This document shows positions 1-7,806 of a stretch of DNA of 26,168 nt, piece after piece. Below the pieces are notes generated by a model, which made no database searches, was not told where the DNA came from, and saw only the letters and a program-made list of their open reading frames with translations. The number at the start of each line of letters is the position of its first letter. Position 1 is the first letter of the stretch. A program made the position numbers and the translations under genes. This DNA is from Candidatus Nomurabacteria bacterium (GTDB lineage: Bacteria > Patescibacteriota > Minisyncoccia > Phycocordibacterales > UBA9973), in the NCBI GenBank assembly GCA_020846955.1, contig JADLCZ010000081.1:1-26168 (forward strand). Reading direction: 5' to 3'.

Positions 1-293
1 TCAGTGATGTAACGGATTATATTACAAAAGAAATTATTTCTTGTGTTGAATGCAAGCGCGCATATAGGATAGTGCCTATTGAATTGCAATTCTACAAAAG
101 AATTGGTTTACCATTACCCCACAAATGCCACAATTGTAGATTCCTAGACCGTTATAAATTTATAAATCCACCCAAACTTTGGCATCGATCTTGTATGAAA
201 GAAGGTTGTAAAAATAAATTCGAAACAAGTTACTCTCCTGAAAGACCAGAGATTATTTATTGTGAAAGTTGTTATCAGCAAGAAGTTATGTAG
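1..293 (+). CDS. Cys-rich zinc-ribbon protein, 3' part only
   Basis: The open frame enters from the window edge (first full codon at base 3) and ends with TAG at 291-293. A GTG at 72 is an internal codon, not a start, because homology to the next gene continues upstream of it. The 97 visible residues hold a CxxC pair, then CxxC, C-x4-C and CxxC, and end in the tail YCESCYQQEVM. This matches the C-terminal module of the 565-aa protein at 366-2063, so the two are tandem paralogues. The Cys spacing suggests one or two zinc ribbons. I do not know a function; the family is a hypothetical zinc-ribbon protein of the CPR type. The remainder of the gene lies outside the window. Confidence 0.8.
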   Translation, partial: SDVTDYITKEIISCVECKRAYRIVPIELQFYKRIGLPLPHKCHNCRFLDRYKFINPPKLWHRSCMKEGCKNKFETSYSPERPEIIYCESCYQQEVM

Positions 294-294
294 T

Positions 295-332
295 ATATAA
301 ACATTTTCTACGGCCGTGGAAAATGTTTATAT
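295..332. terminator. Perfect 14-bp inverted repeat after the first zinc-ribbon gene
   Basis: ATATAAACATTTTC (295-308) is the exact reverse complement of GAAAATGTTTATAT (319-332). The 10-nt loop itself contains the palindrome ACGGCCGT. It begins just after the stop codon at 293. It is not followed by a T-run, so it may be an RNA 3'-end stem or a protein site rather than a classic intrinsic terminator. Confidence 0.5.
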
Positions 333-350
333 TTACCCTGTAAATTTTAA

Positions 351-365
351 TGTTATAATTGAATT
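351..365 (+). promoter_or_regulatory. Extended -10 promoter, leaderless type
   Basis: TGT-TATAAT (351-359) is an extended -10 with a perfect hexamer at 354-359. Only 6 nt separate it from the ATG at 366, so transcription should start at about the A of the start codon. No Shine-Dalgarno sequence can fit in between. Confidence 0.65.
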
Positions 366-2063
366 ATGAATTCAGAAACTAGAAATTGTCAAAATTGTAA
401 GAAAGATTTTAATATAGATCCGGATGACTTTGCATTCTATAGCAAGTTGAATGTTCCTGCGCCGACATTTTGTAACATTTGCCGGATGCAACGACGGTTT
501 ATGTTCCGTAATGAGCGTACACTCTATAAACGCAATTGTGACTTGTGTAAAAATTCAACAATTTCAATTTTCTCACCCGATAAACAATCCAAAGTATATT
601 GTAGTAAATGTTGGTGGGGTGACGATTGGGATACAGGAGATTACTATTTGGATTATGACCCGAATAAAAATTTCTTTGAACAAATGAAGGAATTGCAAAC
701 AAAAGCTCCTTTTATGGATAAAGTTTCAAGTTTTCTAACCCTTGAAAATAGTGATTATGTAAATCATTCAGCGTATTGTAAAAATTGTTACATGATAACA
801 ACTGCCGATTATTGTGAGAATGTCTATCATAGTAATATCCTTTTGAATGTAAAAGATTCTTGTGATGTTACGATGGTGGGGCCAGCAGAACTTCTCTATG
901 GGTCAATTGGTGGTGGTGGAAGCTCTAGAGCATTTTTCTCAAAAAATTGCACTAAATCAATCAATGTTTGGTATTCAAAGGATTGTGTAGGGTGCAATGA
1001 TTGTTTTGGATGTGTGAATTTGCGTAAAAAAAGTCATCATATTTATAATGAGCCATATAGTAAAGAAGAATATGATAAAAAAATAAAAGAAATGGAATTA
1101 GATAAATATTCTAGTCATAAAAAAATCCGAGAACATATATATGACTTTTGGAATAAATTCCCTTATAGATATGTGCATGGTCGCATGAATACAAATGTTA
1201 CGGGGGATTATATTGTAAATGCAAAAAATGCTAAACAATGCTATAGATGTCAGCTTATAGAAGATAGTGCGTATTGTCAGTTTATTACCATGTCTACATT
1301 TAAGGATAATTATGATGTTTCTGAATGGGGGAATGGAGTAGAGCTTTGCATAGATACAGTTACAGTAGGGGAAGGAGCAAATAAAATTAAATATTCTTCT
1401 GCAGTTTGGAATAATGTTCAAGATGTGGAGTACTCAATGTATGTGATTAATTGCAGTAATTGTTTCGGTTGTGTGAATTTAAAAAAGAAACAATATTGTA
1501 TTTTAAACAAGCAATATACCAAAGAGGAATATTTTAAATTACGTGAACAAATTATTTCGGATTTAGAGAAAAATCCTTATGTAGATAGTAAAGGTAGGAT
1601 ATGGAAATATGGGGAATTTATGCCGTATGATTTGGCACCATTTGCATACAATGAATCTTTTGCTCAAGAATATTTTCCTTTAACAACAGAGCATATTTTA
1701 GAAAATGGATTTAAATATATTGAACCTAAAAAATTAGATTACAAAGAAACCGTCATGCTAGATGATATTCCGGATAGTATATATGATATACAAGATGAAT
1801 TTGTAAAAGAAATCATTAAATGCAACTGTGGTAAATTTTATAAAATTGTGGCAGGGGAACTACAACTGTTAAAGCGATTTGGTATACCTGTTCCACGCCA
1901 ATGTCCAGATTGTCGTCACATGTTTCGTATGAATTTACTTAATAAGCCATATTTATATGAAAGGCAATGCGATAAGTGTGGCAAAGATGTACAATCCTCA
2001 TTTGCCCCAGATCGACCAGAGATTATTTATTGTGAAAGTTGCTATCAGCAAGAAGTAATGTAG
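366..2063 (+). CDS. Cys-rich protein with zinc ribbons at both ends
   Basis: The protein has 565 aa. The N-terminal module has CxxC pairs at 8/11, 36/39, 58/61 and 79/82. The C-terminal module repeats the design with Cys at 486/488, 513/516, 535/538 and 556/559. The last two pairs of each module fit C-x2-C-x17-C-x2-C. The middle (about 130-440) has irregular Cys/Asn-rich repeats; FGCVNLRKK and FGCVNLKKK are each followed by an NxxYxKEEY-like stretch, which suggests a beta-helical or repeat fold. No signal peptide or membrane segment is visible, so it is probably cytoplasmic. It is a tandem paralogue of the gene ending at 293; the last 50 or so bases of the two genes are nearly identical. The start fits the -10 box 6 nt upstream. 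I do not recognise a characterised function; zinc binding is inferred from Cys spacing only. Confidence 0.85.
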   Translation: MNSETRNCQNCKKDFNIDPDDFAFYSKLNVPAPTFCNICRMQRRFMFRNERTLYKRNCDLCKNSTISIFSPDKQSKVYCSKCWWGDDWDTGDYYLDYDPNKNFFEQMKELQTKAPFMDKVSSFLTLENSDYVNHSAYCKNCYMITTADYCENVYHSNILLNVKDSCDVTMVGPAELLYGSIGGGGSSRAFFSKNCTKSINVWYSKDCVGCNDCFGCVNLRKKSHHIYNEPYSKEEYDKKIKEMELDKYSSHKKIREHIYDFWNKFPYRYVHGRMNTNVTGDYIVNAKNAKQCYRCQLIEDSAYCQFITMSTFKDNYDVSEWGNGVELCIDTVTVGEGANKIKYSSAVWNNVQDVEYSMYVINCSNCFGCVNLKKKQYCILNKQYTKEEYFKLREQIISDLEKNPYVDSKGRIWKYGEFMPYDLAPFAYNESFAQEYFPLTTEHILENGFKYIEPKKLDYKETVMLDDIPDSIYDIQDEFVKEIIKCNCGKFYKIVAGELQLLKRFGIPVPRQCPDCRHMFRMNLLNKPYLYERQCDKCGKDVQSSFAPDRPEIIYCESCYQQEVM

Positions 2064-2072
2064 TAATTAATG

Positions 2073-2112
2073 ACTTTACCAATTCAAACCCATGGGATTA
2101 GTTTGGTAAAGT
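2073..2112. repeat. 10-bp inverted repeat with inner palindrome
   Basis: ACTTTACCAA (2073-2082) pairs perfectly with TTGGTAAAGT (2103-2112). The 20-nt loop contains the palindrome CCCATGGG. It sits between the stop at 2063 and the next ATG at 2121. The right arm also reads as an extended -10 (TGG-TAAAGT, 2104-2112), 8 nt before that ATG. It could therefore be a 3'-end stem for the upstream gene, a promoter/operator for the downstream gene, or both. Confidence 0.5.
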
Positions 2113-2120
2113 GAAAATTT

Positions 2121-2687
2121 ATGACGAATTATACTATTATTGGAATTATATCAGGACTATTGAGTGTTTTTGCCTATATACCATATATCACTTCTATTTA
2201 TAAAAAGAAAATTCAACCACACCCATTTTCTTGGTTTCTTTGGGCAGTTCTCGGCTTTGCTACATTTATTACTTATATTGGGGTGGGTGCAAAAGAGACT
2301 TTGCCGTTGGCATTGATTAGTTTCGTTGGCCCTATGATAATATTTTTCTTAACATTTAAATACTGGAAAAGAGGATTTCCAAAATTTGATTACTTCTGTT
2401 TATTTATTGCGATAGTGGCAATTATTATTTATGTAGTTTTTCACCAAGCTGAAATTGCTCTTACACTGAGTCTAGTTAGTGATTTATTTACAGCATTACC
2501 AACAATAAGAAAGACTTATAAAGATCCAAGTTCAGAAAATTTTTGGACATGGTTTTTATTTGCACTCGGAGCAGTTTTTGCACTTTTTGCTATAAGAGAT
2601 TTTACATACGGAGTACTTATTTTCCCTCTATATTTAACAGTGTTCGAGATTATAATGTGTATACTTATTTTGCGCAAAAAATATTAG
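2121..2687 (+). CDS. PQ-loop/SemiSWEET-like integral membrane protein
   Basis: The protein has 188 aa and is strongly hydrophobic, with about six to seven predicted membrane segments. Two halves resemble each other: a Pro-Tyr at 21-22 followed by IYKKKIQPHPFSWFLW, and a Pro-Thr at 127-128 followed by a basic stretch and SSENFWTWFLF. This internal duplication, with a Pro-containing helix before a basic loop, is characteristic of PQ-loop or SemiSWEET-type transporters. The substrate cannot be told. It precedes the ATPase gene by 36 nt, but a separate -10 box lies in that gap, so co-transcription is uncertain. The family call is by pattern only and could be wrong; a general small multi-pass membrane protein is the fallback. 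Confidence 0.7.
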   Translation: MTNYTIIGIISGLLSVFAYIPYITSIYKKKIQPHPFSWFLWAVLGFATFITYIGVGAKETLPLALISFVGPMIIFFLTFKYWKRGFPKFDYFCLFIAIVAIIIYVVFHQAEIALTLSLVSDLFTALPTIRKTYKDPSSENFWTWFLFALGAVFALFAIRDFTYGVLIFPLYLTVFEIIMCILILRKKY

Positions 2688-2706
2688 ATTTATTTGCATT
2701 ATATTG

Positions 2707-2717
2707 TATAATAGGAG
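2707..2717 (+). promoter_or_regulatory. -10 box and Shine-Dalgarno before the ATPase gene
   Basis: TATAAT at 2707-2712 is followed directly by AGGAG at 2713-2717, then 6 nt to the ATG at 2724. AGGAG is the clearest Shine-Dalgarno in the window. If the -10 box is used, transcription would start at about 2719 and exclude the AGGAG. The Shine-Dalgarno would then work only on read-through mRNA from the gene upstream. Confidence 0.45.
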
Positions 2718-2723
2718 CAAGAT

Positions 2724-4976
2724 ATGGAAACCCCAATACCTTATAACAAAGACATAACATATTTTGGCAAAACCAACTTTCGTAATACGGAGCAGGTTTT
2801 TGGTATTAAGCGCAAAGATAGGCGTCAGCATATGTATGTACTTGGGAAATCTGGTACTGGTAAATCTGTCTTACTCTCGAATCTAATTGCACAGAATATC
2901 CAAAACGGAGATGGGCTTTGTGTTGTCGATCCACACGGAGAATTAGTGGAAGAAGTCCTCGAATTGATTCCACCGCATCGTGTTAAGGATGTTATCTATT
3001 TCAACCCTGCAGACTCTGACTATCACATTGGATTCAATGTAATCCAGCTCGATGACCCTAAATACAAACACTTGGTGGCATCTGGATTGATGGGAATTTT
3101 TACTAAAATTTGGGCCAATGCATGGAGTAGTCGTATGGAATACATCCTCAACAATGCTATCTTAGCCCTTCTAGACACTCCTGGTACTACGCTCCTTGGT
3201 ATTCCGCGTATGCTTGTGGACAAGGATTATCGTCAGATGGTGATTGGGAATTTGAAGGATCCTGTGGTCAAGGCTTTTTGGGTTCATGAATACGAACAAT
3301 GGCGTGACCAGTTCCGTAACGAAGCTATTGCCCCGATTCAAAACAAAGTAGGGCAATTCCTCTCAACTTCTATTATTCGTAATGTTGTTGGGCAACCAAA
3401 ATCTACAATTAATATTTTCGACATCATGAACGAGGGCAAGATATTCCTCGTCAACGTTTCCAAAGGTCGCGTAGGTGAAGACAACTCAGCATTGCTCGGA
3501 GGTATGATAATTACCAAGATTCAGCTTGCAACAATGGAGCGTGTGCGTATACCAGAAAATGATCGTAAAGATTTCTATTTATACGTGGATGAATTCCAAA
3601 ACTTTGCGACAGATGCATTTGCCAATATTCTATCCGAGGCGCGTAAATACAGACTCAACTTGATTATTGCGCACCAATATACTGCACAACTTGAGACAAA
3701 AGAAAGTACTGCAGTTCGTGATGCTGTTTTCGGTAACGTGGGTACAATGGTAATATTCCGCGTAGGAGCCGATGATGCAGAATTCCTCGAGAAGGAATTT
3801 GAGCCGGAATTCATGGCACAGGATCTAGTGAATTTGCCGAACTATCATGTGTATTTGAAATTGATGATCGACGGTATTACCAGTCGACCATTCTCTGCAA
3901 CAACACTACCACCAATCAAGATTGATGTAGAGGCAAATGTGAAGGAGAAGATTATTGAATCTTCACGTCGATTGTATACACGAAGTCGCCAAGAAGTAGA
4001 AGATGAGATCAATAATTGGAGTGGTATGATACAGTCAACAGATGGTACAATTTCCAAATTTAAAGCAGAATGTAATAATTGTAAAAAAGAAATCATGGTG
4101 CCATTTGAGCCGACTCCTGGCAAGCCTGTGTACTGCAAGGAATGTTTGTTAAAAATCAAAGACGGTACAGTACAAGCCGAAAAAGGCTTCATTGCTCCAA
4201 AGGCATTTAAACAAGAGCAAGCGAATTCAGCACCACTCGCAGCGCTTGGTATTGAGTTCACATCAGACAGTATCAAGGGTATACCACCGAAGCATTTCAG
4301 CCAAATACAAAATACCACACCAGCAAGTACTCTAAGTCACGCTAATTTTAATAAAACACCGTATACACCAAATAATAATGGTGCGAAGAATAATTTCCAA
4401 CACAAACCAGTTGAGCGGAAAAAGTCAGGTCCTTCACCATTACTCAAAGGGCTCCTACAAAAAATTGGAATGGAAAATGGTAATGGTGTAGATAACATTA
4501 AAGATCTGCCAATAGAAGAAGTAAAAAAGGAAACACCAGCTCCAATGTCGCTCGACTCTCTAAAGAAATCTACAGAGAAGCCAATTAATAAACCTCTGGA
4601 CAAACCAAATTTCCAAAACCAAAACAAAATTACACCTCCACCACAAGCACCTGTTATCCCGAGCAAAGAGGCATCTCCTGAAAAAATGAATATTTTAAAA
4701 AATGCTTTTTCTCAAACATTGAGCTCAAAAGAGCCTGTAATAAGATTAACATCAGCTGCCGTCGTAGAAGAGACTACTACAGAGCCACTAAAAGATGTAA
4801 CACTAAAGGTAGAAAATACACCTGTAGCTCCCGTTACGCAACCTTCTGTAAAAGAGGTTGAGGTACCAATACCACCTGAGAAAAAAGAGGATGTAAATGT
4901 TGATAAAAAAGTTTGGGAGAAAAGCCAGCCTACAAAAGAAGTCCCAGAAGAGGTGTTGAAAAAAGTCCTAGAGTAG
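2724..4976 (+). CDS. VirD4/TraG-like (DUF87/TraM-recognition type) ATPase with zinc ribbon and disordered tail
   Basis: The protein has 750 aa. The ATPase domain (about 1-420) carries Walker A GKSGTGKS at 41-48, a following VVDPHGELVEEVL segment typical of conjugation coupling ATPases, and Walker B FYLYVDEFQNF with Asp289-Glu290. A zinc ribbon follows at Cys450/453 and Cys471/474 (C-x2-C-x17-C-x2-C). The rest (about 500-750) is Pro/Lys/Glu-rich and low complexity, probably disordered. No N-terminal membrane anchor is seen. Such proteins are classed as VirD4-like type IV secretion ATPases in CPR genomes, but no other secretion gene lies in this window. The start follows AGGAG by 6 nt. The exported LTD/PKD gene begins 3 nt after its stop, suggesting one operon. 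Substrate (DNA or protein) is unknown. Confidence 0.85.
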   Translation: METPIPYNKDITYFGKTNFRNTEQVFGIKRKDRRQHMYVLGKSGTGKSVLLSNLIAQNIQNGDGLCVVDPHGELVEEVLELIPPHRVKDVIYFNPADSDYHIGFNVIQLDDPKYKHLVASGLMGIFTKIWANAWSSRMEYILNNAILALLDTPGTTLLGIPRMLVDKDYRQMVIGNLKDPVVKAFWVHEYEQWRDQFRNEAIAPIQNKVGQFLSTSIIRNVVGQPKSTINIFDIMNEGKIFLVNVSKGRVGEDNSALLGGMIITKIQLATMERVRIPENDRKDFYLYVDEFQNFATDAFANILSEARKYRLNLIIAHQYTAQLETKESTAVRDAVFGNVGTMVIFRVGADDAEFLEKEFEPEFMAQDLVNLPNYHVYLKLMIDGITSRPFSATTLPPIKIDVEANVKEKIIESSRRLYTRSRQEVEDEINNWSGMIQSTDGTISKFKAECNNCKKEIMVPFEPTPGKPVYCKECLLKIKDGTVQAEKGFIAPKAFKQEQANSAPLAALGIEFTSDSIKGIPPKHFSQIQNTTPASTLSHANFNKTPYTPNNNGAKNNFQHKPVERKKSGPSPLLKGLLQKIGMENGNGVDNIKDLPIEEVKKETPAPMSLDSLKKSTEKPINKPLDKPNFQNQNKITPPPQAPVIPSKEASPEKMNILKNAFSQTLSSKEPVIRLTSAAVVEETTTEPLKDVTLKVENTPVAPVTQPSVKEVEVPIPPEKKEDVNVDKKVWEKSQPTKEVPEEVLKKVLE

Positions 4977-4979
4977 TAT

Positions 4980-6398
4980 ATGAGAAATTTTTGTAAAATA
5001 TTGATAATAGTTATAATAATATTTTTTGCGAAAAACACATTCGCGTCGATTGAAATTACAGAAGTAATGTATGATGTATCTGGTACAGATACAAACCGTG
5101 AATGGGTAGAAATTTATAATAATAGTTCATCTGCCGTTGATATTAATAAATGGTATTTTTTTTCTGACAATACTAAACATACATTAGCAGGGAATACGAC
5201 CCTTGGTGCCAATTCTTATGCAGTTATAGTACAAAATGCTGATAAATTCCGTTTAGATTATCCTGATTTTTCAGGAACTATATATGATAGTAGTTGGACA
5301 GGACTAAATAATGAAGGTGAGGTTATAAGCCTAAAAGATCCTGATCTCAATGTTGTAAATACAGTAAACTATAATTCAAACATGGGAGCAAATGGTGATG
5401 GCAAATCCTTGCAGAAAATTGACGGCGAATGGGTAGCAAGTAACCCGACACCTAGTAGAATTAATACAAAAAATGATGATAGTAATAATGGTGACCAAAA
5501 CAAAAATCAAGAATCTACAAATACAACATCAAGCTCAAGTACAGACAAAACAAAAGTAGTCGCACCAGAGGCCCCAAGAGTAATTACAACAAAAATTATT
5601 GCAAAAAATAATGTATCGACTCGTATAGGATTCCAAATAGAAGCAAGTACCATAGGATACAAAAAAGAAAAATTGGATTCGGGTAAATTTGTTTGGAGCT
5701 TCGGTGACGGCTTCTCTTATGAGGAATCAGTACACAAACCGTTTGAATATGCGTACCAATATGCTGGGGACTATGTACTGACTCTTACATATTACGAATC
5801 TACCTTAAGCACCAAGCCAATAGCAACAGACAGCATGATAATATCCGTTGTTGATCCGGAGTTGTTTATTGTAAAAGTTGGGGATAGTAGTGACCCATAT
5901 GTTGAGATCAAGAATCAGTCCGAGAACAAAATGTCTCTTGCAGGTTGGGTATTGAATTCAAATAGTACAAGCTTCAAATTGCCAATTGGTATGGCGATTT
6001 TGCCAAATAAGAGTATCGTATTGTCATCAAAGGCTACCCATTTTTCTACAACAGATATTGAGCATTTGTATCTATATGCACCTAATGGATCGTTGGTTAG
6101 TACATACCCATCTGTGAAAAATATAGAATTACCTATAAATAAAGTAAAGAATAGTTCAAATAATTATAATTCAAATTATCAAAACCAAAAAATAAATTCA
6201 AATTCAGAAATTGACCTAAATAATATTACTGCAAAACTAGGTGATAAAAAAATACCAAATAATTATTTACCAATACTCGGGTTAGTTGTGATTATTGCTC
6301 TTGGAGTCACAGCTATTGTTTTTGCAAATAAAAAAACCAATCTCGATCATGATGAGATTGGTGGGATTAATGCAAGTGATATAAAGATTATTGAATAA
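4980..6398 (+). CDS. Exported lamin-tail (LTD) / PKD-domain protein with C-terminal anchor
   Basis: The protein has 472 aa. Residues 1-22 look like a signal peptide: basic start, long Ile-rich core, small residues before Ser23. A lamin-tail domain follows (about 24-155), starting IEITEVMYD and containing EWVEIYN and W-Y-F-type core motifs. After a Ser/Thr/Asn-rich linker comes a PKD-like domain (about 200-292) with FVWSFGDG and a Tyr-rich GDYVLTL strand. A second, weaker lamin-tail domain occupies about 296-380 (DPYVEIKNQS, LAGWVLNS). An Asn-rich spacer precedes one membrane helix at about 430-448 and a short acidic tail. It is probably a cell-surface adhesion or envelope protein anchored in the cytoplasmic membrane. 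It is 3 nt behind the ATPase gene. Its last 11 bases overlap the convergent gene at 6388. Confidence 0.8.
   Translation: MRNFCKILIIVIIIFFAKNTFASIEITEVMYDVSGTDTNREWVEIYNNSSSAVDINKWYFFSDNTKHTLAGNTTLGANSYAVIVQNADKFRLDYPDFSGTIYDSSWTGLNNEGEVISLKDPDLNVVNTVNYNSNMGANGDGKSLQKIDGEWVASNPTPSRINTKNDDSNNGDQNKNQESTNTTSSSSTDKTKVVAPEAPRVITTKIIAKNNVSTRIGFQIEASTIGYKKEKLDSGKFVWSFGDGFSYEESVHKPFEYAYQYAGDYVLTLTYYESTLSTKPIATDSMIISVVDPELFIVKVGDSSDPYVEIKNQSENKMSLAGWVLNSNSTSFKLPIGMAILPNKSIVLSSKATHFSTTDIEHLYLYAPNGSLVSTYPSVKNIELPINKVKNSSNNYNSNYQNQKINSNSEIDLNNITAKLGDKKIPNNYLPILGLVVIIALGVTAIVFANKKTNLDHDEIGGINASDIKIIE
6330..6361 (-). terminator. Intrinsic terminator for the sigma/anti-sigma operon, inside the opposing CDS
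   Basis: On the minus strand CCAATCTC - 9-nt loop - GAGATTGG (6361 down to 6337) is followed by seven T (6336-6330). It lies 27 nt past the stop codon of the minus-strand gene ending at 6388. The whole element is inside the last 23 codons of the plus-strand LTD gene, so the same bases code protein on one strand and terminate RNA on the other. Confidence 0.75.
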
Positions 6399-7293
6399 CC
6401 TTGGTTGCTTCGGGGATAATCTCTTTCTCTACTTCAGTTTTTGTTACTGTATCTTTTACAACACCTTTTACTACATTTTTATCGAGTAGTGGCTCAGCTA
6501 TTTTTTGAAGGATATCAGATTCTATTTGAACCTTTGAAATTATGCTGTCTACTACTTTATTTTCAGCTTTTTGGATTGTTGGAGTCTTGTCATCAACTTT
6601 TTTAGTCTCTATCGTTGGTTCAATATTTGCTTTTGTTTCTGTAGTAGTATTAATAACACTAGTTTTTATTAATTGATTTTCTGTAGAAACAACTTGAATA
6701 TCTGTTACCTCTTTGGTTGGTTTTGCTGTTTCTACTAAATCTATTAGATCCTTTTCGTGAGCGTCGAGTATTGGCTCAAGCCCCTTGGCTGCTTCGACAA
6801 ATTCTTTTGGATCAGTTGCTGCTAGTGCTTTGGCACTTTCGTCTATCTTTGCAATGTGGTTATCTATATTTTTTTCAGCAATTGCAGCGTTCTCGGCTGT
6901 AAGGGTACCATCTGTAGCCAACTTCTTGACTTCTTCTATGCGCTTGGCCACACGGTATTGCTCGAAAGTGATTTTTTCTAAAGGAGATTTGATAAATATT
7001 CCTGCAACTTCCTCATTTACATGTACTTTGAAATTATAAAGTAGATCACCAGGTAGGGAACTTGATGCATTGTAAGCCACAGCACTACCACCAAAAATTA
7101 CAAAGACAATAGATGCCATTGCGACAAATACTGGGCTCCAGAAGTTCATCATAAATGGACTTGGAATTTTTTGGTAAACTGATGGGGAAGTACTCTCTAT
7201 AAAAGCGATAATTTTGGTACGCATAGAAATACGCTCCATCTCTGTCATACGGATATTTTGTAATTGTCGTAATTGTTTTTCTGTGTTTTTCAT
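6388..7293 (-). CDS. DUF5667-type membrane protein, putative anti-sigma factor
   Basis: The protein has 301 aa. It has a basic N-terminal cytoplasmic part (1-50), one membrane helix at about 51-73, then SLPGDLLYNFK, a motif typical of DUF5667 proteins. An Ala/Lys/Glu-rich helical region follows (about 90-190), then a Thr/Lys/Glu-rich low-complexity tail outside the membrane. It starts 3 nt after the stop of the ECF sigma gene, so the two are translationally linked. This genetic pairing and the one-helix topology support an anti-sigma role that holds the sigma factor at the membrane, but no zinc-type anti-sigma motif is visible, so the function is inferred from context. It shares a terminator with the sigma gene at 6330-6361. 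Confidence 0.7.
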   Translation of the reverse strand: MKNTEKQLRQLQNIRMTEMERISMRTKIIAFIESTSPSVYQKIPSPFMMNFWSPVFVAMASIVFVIFGGSAVAYNASSSLPGDLLYNFKVHVNEEVAGIFIKSPLEKITFEQYRVAKRIEEVKKLATDGTLTAENAAIAEKNIDNHIAKIDESAKALAATDPKEFVEAAKGLEPILDAHEKDLIDLVETAKPTKEVTDIQVVSTENQLIKTSVINTTTETKANIEPTIETKKVDDKTPTIQKAENKVVDSIISKVQIESDILQKIAEPLLDKNVVKGVVKDTVTKTEVEKEIIPEATKVIQ

Positions 7294-7296
7294 ATA

Positions 7297-7794
7297 CTAA
7301 ATTTTACCCTTCAATTTCTCTAATGCGCGATGTAATCTAACAGATACATTATTTTCTGATTGATCAAGCATAGTAGCAATTTCTTCTATTGATAAATCAT
7401 TTATATATCTGAGTGTAAGTATTTCTATATGTGCTTCTGGGAGTTCTGAAACTTTTTCCCAGACCTTTTCACCATTTAGAAATTCTTCCATTTTTGAGCG
7501 ATCGTCAAATCCAACGTCGTACCCAGCTTCAATCATATTGTCTAGGGATTCGGATTGTTTCTTGCGATAAGAATCAATTATTTTATTGCCTAGTGTTCTG
7601 TATAAAAATGCTTTAATGTTCGCTATTTTGCCCCCTTTTGCTATATATTCCCATACATTTGTAAATGTATCTTGGACAATATCTAGAGCAAGCTCCCTAT
7701 TGGAGGTCTTGAACATTGCGTATCTAAAAAGTCCGTCGCTATAGTCATCGTAGGCTTTTAAATATAGATCTTTTTGCTTGTTATTGGACTTCAT
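7297..7794 (-). CDS. ECF-type RNA polymerase sigma-70 factor
   Basis: The protein has 165 aa, normal for an ECF sigma factor. Region 2 spans about 10-75 (FRYAMFKTSNRELALDIVQD, then AFLYRTLGNKIIDSYRKK). Region 4 spans about 105-162, with ILTLRYINDLSIEEIA and the helix-turn-helix DQSENNVSVRLHRALEKL. It would direct RNA polymerase to a set of envelope or stress genes; its targets are not evident here. It is the first gene of a two-gene operon with the putative anti-sigma factor 3 nt downstream. No Shine-Dalgarno is seen; the start context TAGTATATG is the same as in two neighbouring gene starts. Confidence 0.88.
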   Translation of the reverse strand: MKSNNKQKDLYLKAYDDYSDGLFRYAMFKTSNRELALDIVQDTFTNVWEYIAKGGKIANIKAFLYRTLGNKIIDSYRKKQSESLDNMIEAGYDVGFDDRSKMEEFLNGEKVWEKVSELPEAHIEILTLRYINDLSIEEIATMLDQSENNVSVRLHRALEKLKGKI

Positions 7795-7806
7795 ATACTA
7801 TGACGA

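Noticed and set aside
3845..4666. Long open frames on the minus strand within the ATPase gene
   Set aside because: They lie opposite a well-supported gene with Walker motifs and a zinc ribbon. Their predicted proteins are Ser/Phe-rich without any family pattern.
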